From Lepas anatifera (lineage: Eukaryota > Arthropoda > Thecostraca > Lepadidae): a DNA stretch of 64,000 nt. Below, one piece after another: positions 57,934-64,000 of this stretch. The notes beneath the pieces are model-generated. The model saw only the letters and a list, made by a program, of their open reading frames with translations, made no database searches and was not told the DNA's origin. Position numbers and translations under genes: made by a program. Each line of letters starts with the position of its first letter. The stretch's first letter is position 1. Location of the stretch: NCBI GenBank assembly GCA_034440635.1, contig JAOTON010002237.1, positions 1 to 64,000 on the forward strand. The letters run 5' to 3'.

Positions 57934-59728
57934 CACATATGCCACCTGAAGTTTGCTTTACGCCATACGAATGGGCGCGCTGTAACTGAGGAAAAGTCTC
58001 TCGCTGCATTGGGACGATCCGTGCCATTGACCTGAGAGTTCACTATGTTTGATCGTCAAACCCTGCTGCTGCAGGCTTCTGGAATTCGGAGCGACTTCAA
58101 AACAAATAATCTGATATTTTATCTCAGACGCATAAATAAAACTACCTGAATATGCTTTACATTTTTACCCTACAACGACGCATCAATATTCATAAGACGT
58201 CTTTCCGCTGGAATTTTTGTGAATTCTTTTTTGAGTGCCGGAAAGTGAACCTCTTGCGTTTTGAAATCAGCCGTGGATTCAGCGCGCGTGGTGGCACTGC
58301 GGCACCGCGTGCCTGCGACATCGGGTGAACCCAGTTTGGTGGTGGTGGGGGAGGGGGTTGGGAGGGAAGGGAACTTCCTGCGCTTGTTGGAAAGGGCAAG
58401 GGAGTGTAGCCTCGCGTGTTCTGTATGCCTCAGTCGGCTGAGCGCGGAGTAATGTCCGGGGCAGTTCACGTCTCTCCAAAGCCAACGGCCGATTGATCAA
58501 ATGCAAACATCGGCGAACCAGCTCGCTGACTCGTCCAGCCAACGCATCAATCGCTCGGGCAGTTCAAGACTCACCATGATGTCATGAACCGTCAAAAATA
58601 CAATGCAGCCTGAAACCGGTCCGAGTTACTCTCCGGTGTGCCGTGGCGGTGTGTTGTACACAGTCCAGTCGCGGACAAAGGTACCGGACTGGTCGGAATG
58701 GCCCGCGGTGGGCTGGTGCGCCTCAGTGCACTAGAGTGAGGGCCGTGGGCGGCCGACTCCCTTGTCACGTATGGACTGGAGATGCCGTCAATTGGACGAG
58801 ACGCCGTGCCGCCGCCTCTGGCGCTGGGCCGGCCATGCCGTAAAGGCTGCTCCGGACGGCGTCACCAGCGGGCGACAGTTGTGGCAATTGGGTGGACCGT
58901 GTTACTGCCACTCATGGAATGTTGCCTGCACATGCACGCGTGCACAGTGCCATCAAATGACCGCTGATATTTGGTCGCAGATGGATTGCAAAGGACGCTG
59001 AGCTGCCGGTTGTTTAAAGCCGTCTTCGGTAAACTAGGGAAAATTTCTGTTCGGAAAATTTCTGAACGCAGCGACTCCTATTGAAATTTACTTAAATACA
59101 CGTGACGTGCTTGAACCAGCTTGCTTAAATCGAACCATGGCGCTGTGCTTTGGCGAGCTTTTGGCGACGGCGCCTCGGCCCCACTGACCGTTCGGTTCAG
59201 TGTACTGCGGCGGCGCGACCTTGGTGTGCGTCTTCCTCTGCCCTGTCTGAGCCGTGGCCTCAGCAGCAGCAGCAGCAGCAGCAGCAGGGGTGGTGGTCGG
59301 CAAAACAGGCGGCGCGTGCCAGCGGCGTCCTCGGCGCCGGTGTTTTCGCTGGCAGCGCTGCCGCCGCCTGTTAGCTGGAGGTCACAGCTCCGCATCACGC
59401 GTGCCGCCGACCCATCACCGCGGTTATATACCCGCAGGCTCTCTGTTGGTAGACGCGCCAGCAGGCGCTGCTGGTGCTCATGTATGATTGCAGAGGTGTC
59501 TTCAGTAGGGTTTTAATTGTGCTACGTTTTGACTGTTTATCGATGTGGAGTTTTGTAGGAAGTAATGATATGGCGGGTCAATTTGAGCTTTTTTGGAAGG
59601 CTAATTGTTGTTCTTGTTTCTTTTCTGCAGCTGCGATTTGTGTTCAAATTCTGTTGCTGCTGGAATGATTGATGTTTCGAATTATTGAAAACCGGGATGT
59701 TTTTTCTAACGTATGTTTCTCTTTTCAG
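57931..59728. other. Gene-free stretch with (CAG)9
   Basis: A perfect (CAG)9 at 59261-59287 lies in CpG-rich DNA. It is open in several frames (poly-Q, poly-S, poly-A forward), but there is no recognisable protein. Strong acceptor-like tracts occur at 59611-59630 (TTCTTGTTTCTTTTCTGCAG) and 59714-59728. Confidence 0.4.
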
Positions 59729-59808
59729 ACTGAAACTGCTGCCTTCACCGTGCCTTTATTAGTAGCTGTGCACTGCACCCGCCAATAATTCGAGGTCTAC
59801 AATAACAA
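59729..59808 (+). other. Candidate 80-bp exon by splice signals
   Basis: Preceded by the pyrimidine tract TGTTTCTCTTTTCAG and followed by AA|GTAAGC, a good donor. In the first frame it encodes 19 codons then TAA, and the other two frames also stop, so it would be a last-coding, untranslated or non-coding-RNA exon. This rests on splice consensus alone. Confidence 0.25.
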
Positions 59809-60794
59809 GTAAGCCCAACTATCGTTTATTAGTTGTTTTTGCTGATGGGTGTTACGCCGCTGTACGCTTAGTTGAGAACTGTGCGTGTACCGTTGCGCCC
59901 TCGACTACCTACGTCGGGTCTGTCTCATCCCTGAAACCGCTCGCACTTTCTTCTCATGGCAGGGTGGGAATTGAGCTGGACTGTTAAACAAACACCGCCG
60001 TCCGCCCAACAAATCGCCCAGTCACACTACGCTAAGTGAGCAATCTTTCTCGTCCCCCTTTTGTCGAGCTCACAATGGCTATTGAAACTGTGGTCGTCAC
60101 GGCCGGGCCTCGGCAGCGATGCTAACTGGATCCCAGCCCCCGGGCTATTACCATAAAGGCCTGCCGCGCCTAGGCTTGTTGTGGGGAGCAGCAGCATGAT
60201 GAATTGCCTGAGGCAGTGTTGGCAGATGAGCCACTCGGAATGGCTGTCTGCGACGGACGGATGGGATCCGCTTATCGCGGAAGCCATCTCTAAATGTTGC
60301 AAATTTGCTAATGGATCGGATTACCCGATGTGTTGGATTCTGGGTAAAAATTATGCAGTTTAATGCAGTGTGGATAGAAGAATGAATATCGTAATATCAC
60401 TTCAATTATCTGGATTGCTAAGTCTGTTGATGCACGCAAATGACATTTCATATTCGATCATCTGCTGCGGTGGCGGCGGACGGTCCGAATTTAAGGAGGG
60501 AGGGCACCATGGGCTTTTACCCATTTCTTTCCATTCAACACCAAAGAGTTAGTGTTAAAATTTATCATTTAAGGGGTCTCGGTGTCCGCCTGGTTCCGTC
60601 GCCTATGGTCTGTTTGCTCACGGTGGTAAATGATGCCCGACTAAAATTACAGATATCCACCTAACTCTCAGCACCAGGAAGGCAGCTCATGTCATGGGAC
60701 CTGGGGAGGCCAGGCGGCTTACTACGCGGCCCTCTGCAGTAACGCACTGTGCAGCCGCCACACAGAACAAACTGCCGCTGCCTGCTCGCCTTAA
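59809..60794. other. Gene-free stretch
   Basis: No repeat ends, RNA gene or convincing frame. Confidence 0.4.
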
Positions 60795-61197
60795 AGGGCA
60801 TGTGGCACCTTTATAACGTGATAGCCAAGTTGTAAAGTATGCCGGAAAACCCGGTAATCTATATATCATTTGTCTTGAAACTCGAAATTTCCGTAGTGAA
60901 AAGCTAAAAACCTACCGGAAATGTACCCAAAGTGTCAGCTGTTGGCGTGACGTCATGCTGTCGTCACGGCGAGTAGTCGGCCTATTGAAGCCTATTGAAT
61001 ATGGTAGTTGTGCTGCCAGATCATGACGTCATGTAAAAAGGTTTATTTCTTCCCCGAGATGAGCATTTTAAATTTCAAAATATTTAAGCTTATTATACTT
61101 TTTTCAACGAAAAAATCATGGACATTTCCATGATTTTCAGCTGAAATACCCCTAATTTCACTAAATCCGTGGATACGACCAAGGTGCCACATTCCCT
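60795..61197. mobile_element. MITE with 15-bp inverted ends flanked by TTAA
   Basis: The ends AGGGCATGTGGCACC (60795-60809) and GGTGCCACATTCCCT (61183-61197) pair with one mismatch. TTAA flanks both sides (60791-60794 and 61198-61201), as for piggyBac-like elements that target TTAA. It is 403 bp and non-coding. It carries TGACGTCA twice (60948-60955, 61024-61031), and a relative at 27806-27990 carries it once. Confidence 0.8.
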
Positions 61198-61368
61198 TTA
61201 ACGTCAGTTTGACAGCAGGCCTGTTACATGCCGGCTCCTACCCAGTATACCGACTGAGACGGAAGCTGCCGGGGCCTTTGGACTGCATGTGATTTTGCTG
61301 CGTCACAGGAGTGTTTGCGGCGTCTGGAGACGCGGGAGGCTGTGTCGCCTCTTCCACCTCCGGCAGTT

Positions 61369-61492
61369 GTCTCAGTGGGCGATCTCAGGTCCGACGGCCG
61401 CTGGCCTGTTTGTGTCCTCCGCCGGCTGCTGTCTCAGTGGGCGATCTCAGGTCCGACGGCCGGTGGCCTGTTTGTGGCCTCCGCCGGCTTTG
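61369..61492 (+). repeat. Two-copy 62-bp tandem duplication
   Basis: GTCTCAGTGGGCGATCTCAG starts at 61369 and again at 61431; the two 62-bp units differ at only a few positions. It lies in CpG-rich DNA where overlapping frames run on both strands. Confidence 0.85.
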
Positions 61493-63136
61493 TCCCGACA
61501 AACGACCGGCGATGAGTCCGTCGACTGCGACAGAGCTGTATCGTCGGAACCGACGGTGCATGGTGCTAAGCAGCACGAGGAGGTCTGGATCAGCAGCAGC
61601 GGCGCGCAGCAGACACCTCGGAACTGGACGCAGAGTGGACGGGCGGGAAACACAGAATTGAAACCCTGTACTCATCCGTTCAGTGTACTTTCGGCCTTGT
61701 TACACACTCCGAGGCTGGCTCAGTGGAGCGTTTTACGAAACACGTTTGGCCTCACCAGCGTCGATTTGATATCGTCGCCGTCGACATGGCCGTTCGATGG
61801 GTGACTGATCGGCTGGGACGCCGCGGCACGCTGGAGCTGAGACTCAACAATGCCACCTCGGGCTCCAGTTCGGCAGCTCCTTCTCCTGCCGAACGACTGA
61901 TACACTCAGTATTATATTTCTATATGCCGTATTTTATTCACATAACACAGGCTAGAGTTTTCCACGCAGTTTCGGGTGTACTGAGTCAAAATTTGGCCGG
62001 AATCATTCCCACACTGAGGTGCGAGCTGCCCTCACTAGGCAGGGGTGTCCCGCTGGTTGACTTCTGCTTTGTTTCACCGAACGATTTGTGCCGGGCTGCG
62101 GACTCGACTGCGGCATACATGGGCTGAACTGCTGCTGCTGTCTTTTGTCTCAACAGGCGGCCGACAACTACCTACAGCCCACAATTGTGAGCGCTCAGTG
62201 CCACCGTCTGAGAACCAGAAACCACACCAATCACTGTAGTTTCTTCTAATGATGTCATATTGGGCTGGAAACAGGATGTCATTGGATTTTCCTTTGACAG
62301 TGATGCCATACAGAGAAGGTGGCTGTGCTGTTATTTACCCTGCCGGGAAACCGCCATGGTGTGGAAAAGTCAGGCTAGAAAACACCTCTAGCTTCCATTT
62401 ACATATTGGCTACGTCTCCAAAATTGTGTTCCGACTGGATGTCTGCATGTATTTCGTCAGCAGACCCTTCCACACAAATTGGGCTGTTCATAGCTCCTTG
62501 TCATAACACAGATAGATACCAGTACTGTGGTATATCATTACAGAGTTGAACACCAAAGTACATACCAAAATGCGAACCGAACCGGACCGAATGTGTGGAT
62601 TGCTATACAGCGACGACGCATGCCAAATGGGATGTATTCTCCTGCGATTGATCTGCGGCGCTGCCAGCGCCAGACGTCCAGTGGCCGGTTTCACTGCAAC
62701 ACTCACCTGGCGACGGGCCGGACGGCTGGGTCGGAGGCTCACGTCTGAACCGACTACCATCTAAGGCTCATATATCGCCATCTCCTTCGCCGCCCCGGCC
62801 TCCAAATCCTGCAAGATCAGAGCTCAGTTTTGGGAGGCAGCCGATTGGTTGACGTGTGTTGTGCCTCAGTCGGTCTCCGCTCTGCCACTGCCGCTGTCAG
62901 ACAGCAGCCAGAAGTGGCAGTGTTCAGACGGACGCTCGGACGGCCGGCTTCTGGGCCGGGTGGTGTTTTGACGGGCAGTCGCCGTTACAGATCGACGGTT
63001 GGAAGCCGGCATCCTCTTAAACACAGCAAACAACTCCGGAATGGGATATTTGTGGGAAGAATGGAACCGATGTAGGGATGGAAGAACAAACCAGCAGCAT
63101 AGATGTCAATAAGGTGTCTATGCCGGGAAGAATAGT
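61493..63136. other. Gene-free stretch, moderately GC-rich
   Basis: Open frames up to 171 codons on both strands overlap one another and show no family motif. No transposon ends seen. Confidence 0.4.
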
Positions 63137-63345
63137 CTTTGGGGTTTAACACCAATTACTGAAGTCATATGGTGATGAAGGGGAGGGGGATTAGCTAGGC
63201 TTGAGCAAGGGCAGGGGGATTAGCTAGGCTTGAGCAAGGGCAGGGTGCCAGATCCTGCCTCTGGGTGGGCTCGAACCCACACCATCCTGCACACACGGAC
63301 TGTCGTCATAAGCCGAGCCGAGTGCGCCTGCCCAGACCCCATGCC
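63137..63345 (-). mobile_element. tRNA-headed SINE with the shared 3' module and an internal duplication
   Basis: On the minus strand: a tRNA-like head with box B GGGTTCGAGCCC (63267-63278), then a 29-bp tandem duplication of the TTAGCTAGGCTTGAGC segment (63191 and 63220), then the 3' module CATATGACTTCAGTAATTGG, TGTTAAACCCC (63141-63175). The CGTCG of other copies has decayed to TGT here. Confidence 0.75.
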
Positions 63346-64000
63346 AGGAGGTAGGTTAGGTGACCCAAGGGCTGAGCATATATCACAGTTGGACTGCTGC
63401 TATGGATCCTCAGCTACTTTTCAACAAATCTTTGATGTGCTCCGGGTGCCAGGTTTAAGACTTTGACTCTAATGATGGGCTGGACTGGAGATTTCGCTGA
63501 CGCCTGTCTGTCATTCGGGAGCAGTGTAGTTGGTCTAACTGCCTTTGACTGAGGCAGCAGACTCCGTCTGTCTCAGATACAGACACAGGAATGGGGAAAC
63601 CTGCCGCCGCTGGGGGAGTGAAACCGACGTGCCGCGCGTTTGAGCTGTTGAAAAGCGCGCGCTGGACGTGATGGGAGCGGACGGCTACGGCTCTCACAAG
63701 CGGACGCTAGTCTGAGGGCACGCCCCAACCGCCGGCGCGTGCGCACGCTCCGGTGTTTTGCATTTTTAGACAGATTAACACACATTCGGGTATACATCGT
63801 TTGCTCTTCGATAGAGGGTGAATTATATAGAGATACTTGCATTCTAACGTACCGGGCTTTGCCGTCTATTGTATGCACGCCGAGTGGAAGCGTCCTGACG
63901 AATTTAAGTCCCCCGGCAGTGGTGTGGAGTGAGCACAAACAACTTTGGGGCTTTAGGGCACACTGACTGCTGAGGTGATATGGTCTCGCCAACTCTCACC
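63346..64000. other. Gene-free stretch
   Basis: CpG-rich towards the end; overlapping short frames on both strands and no recognised motif. Confidence 0.4.

Noticed and set aside
59261..59287. Poly-glutamine coding exon from (CAG)9
   Set aside because: The run is open in several frames, and the flanks show no conserved protein or convincing splice context.

Overview
The window looks like an intergenic or intronic, repeat-packed stretch of an invertebrate nuclear genome. The evidence is a jockey/CR1-type non-LTR retrotransposon, several tRNA-headed SINEs, DNA-transposon footprints with inverted ends and target duplications, long minisatellites, and no bacterial-style gene packing. A short run of CCTAA (the arthropod telomere unit TTAGG read on the other strand) near 8.1 kb points weakly to an arthropod. 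A crustacean would fit, but the species cannot be fixed from this sequence.

Layout. 0.5-5.3 kb holds small hAT-like MITEs, a 990-bp inverted-end element full of AGGTCA half-sites (3050-4039), and a MITE with TA target sites (4686-5275). 7.4-14.1 kb is a nest of inverted repeats. It contains a 762-bp foldback element with a perfect 9-bp target duplication (7595-8356, MULE-like), a 5'-truncated LINE with an unbroken 785-codon reading frame just beside it (8403-11083), and a second foldback (12641-13596) inside a wider inverted pair (11173/14035). 15.6-18.0 kb is a hAT-type element with a perfect 8-bp target duplication that encloses a degenerate 22-bp minisatellite and a SINE. 18.3-28.5 kb carries a TCAC microsatellite, a second AGGTCA-rich block with an exact 159-bp-period duplication, and two SINEs, one with a 12-bp target duplication. 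30.9-33.1 kb has another inverted-end element and a broken coding remnant split by a 165-bp hAT-like MITE.

From about 34-36 kb rightward the sequence is visibly richer in GC and CpG and is dominated by tandem arrays: a 43-bp array (36.3-36.7 kb), a 2.2-kb 17-bp PstI-type array (43.4-45.6 kb), a ~52-bp array interrupted by a SINE (45.8-46.5 kb), a ~50-68-bp array (48.5-48.8 kb), a pyrimidine-only tract (51.7-52.3 kb) and a (TA)38 run (57.9 kb). A TTAA-flanked MITE lies at 60.8-61.2 kb. Perfect TGACGTCA palindromes are strikingly frequent across the window (17 located by eye).

No intact cellular protein-coding gene, rRNA, true tRNA, operon or CRISPR could be supported. The only long believable coding sequence is the retrotransposon polyprotein. 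Most long open frames are by-products of stop-free tandem repeats or GC-rich DNA. The most interesting themes are a shared 3' module in SINEs with different tRNA heads, transposon-borne nuclear-receptor and CRE-like motifs, and layered nesting of foldback elements.
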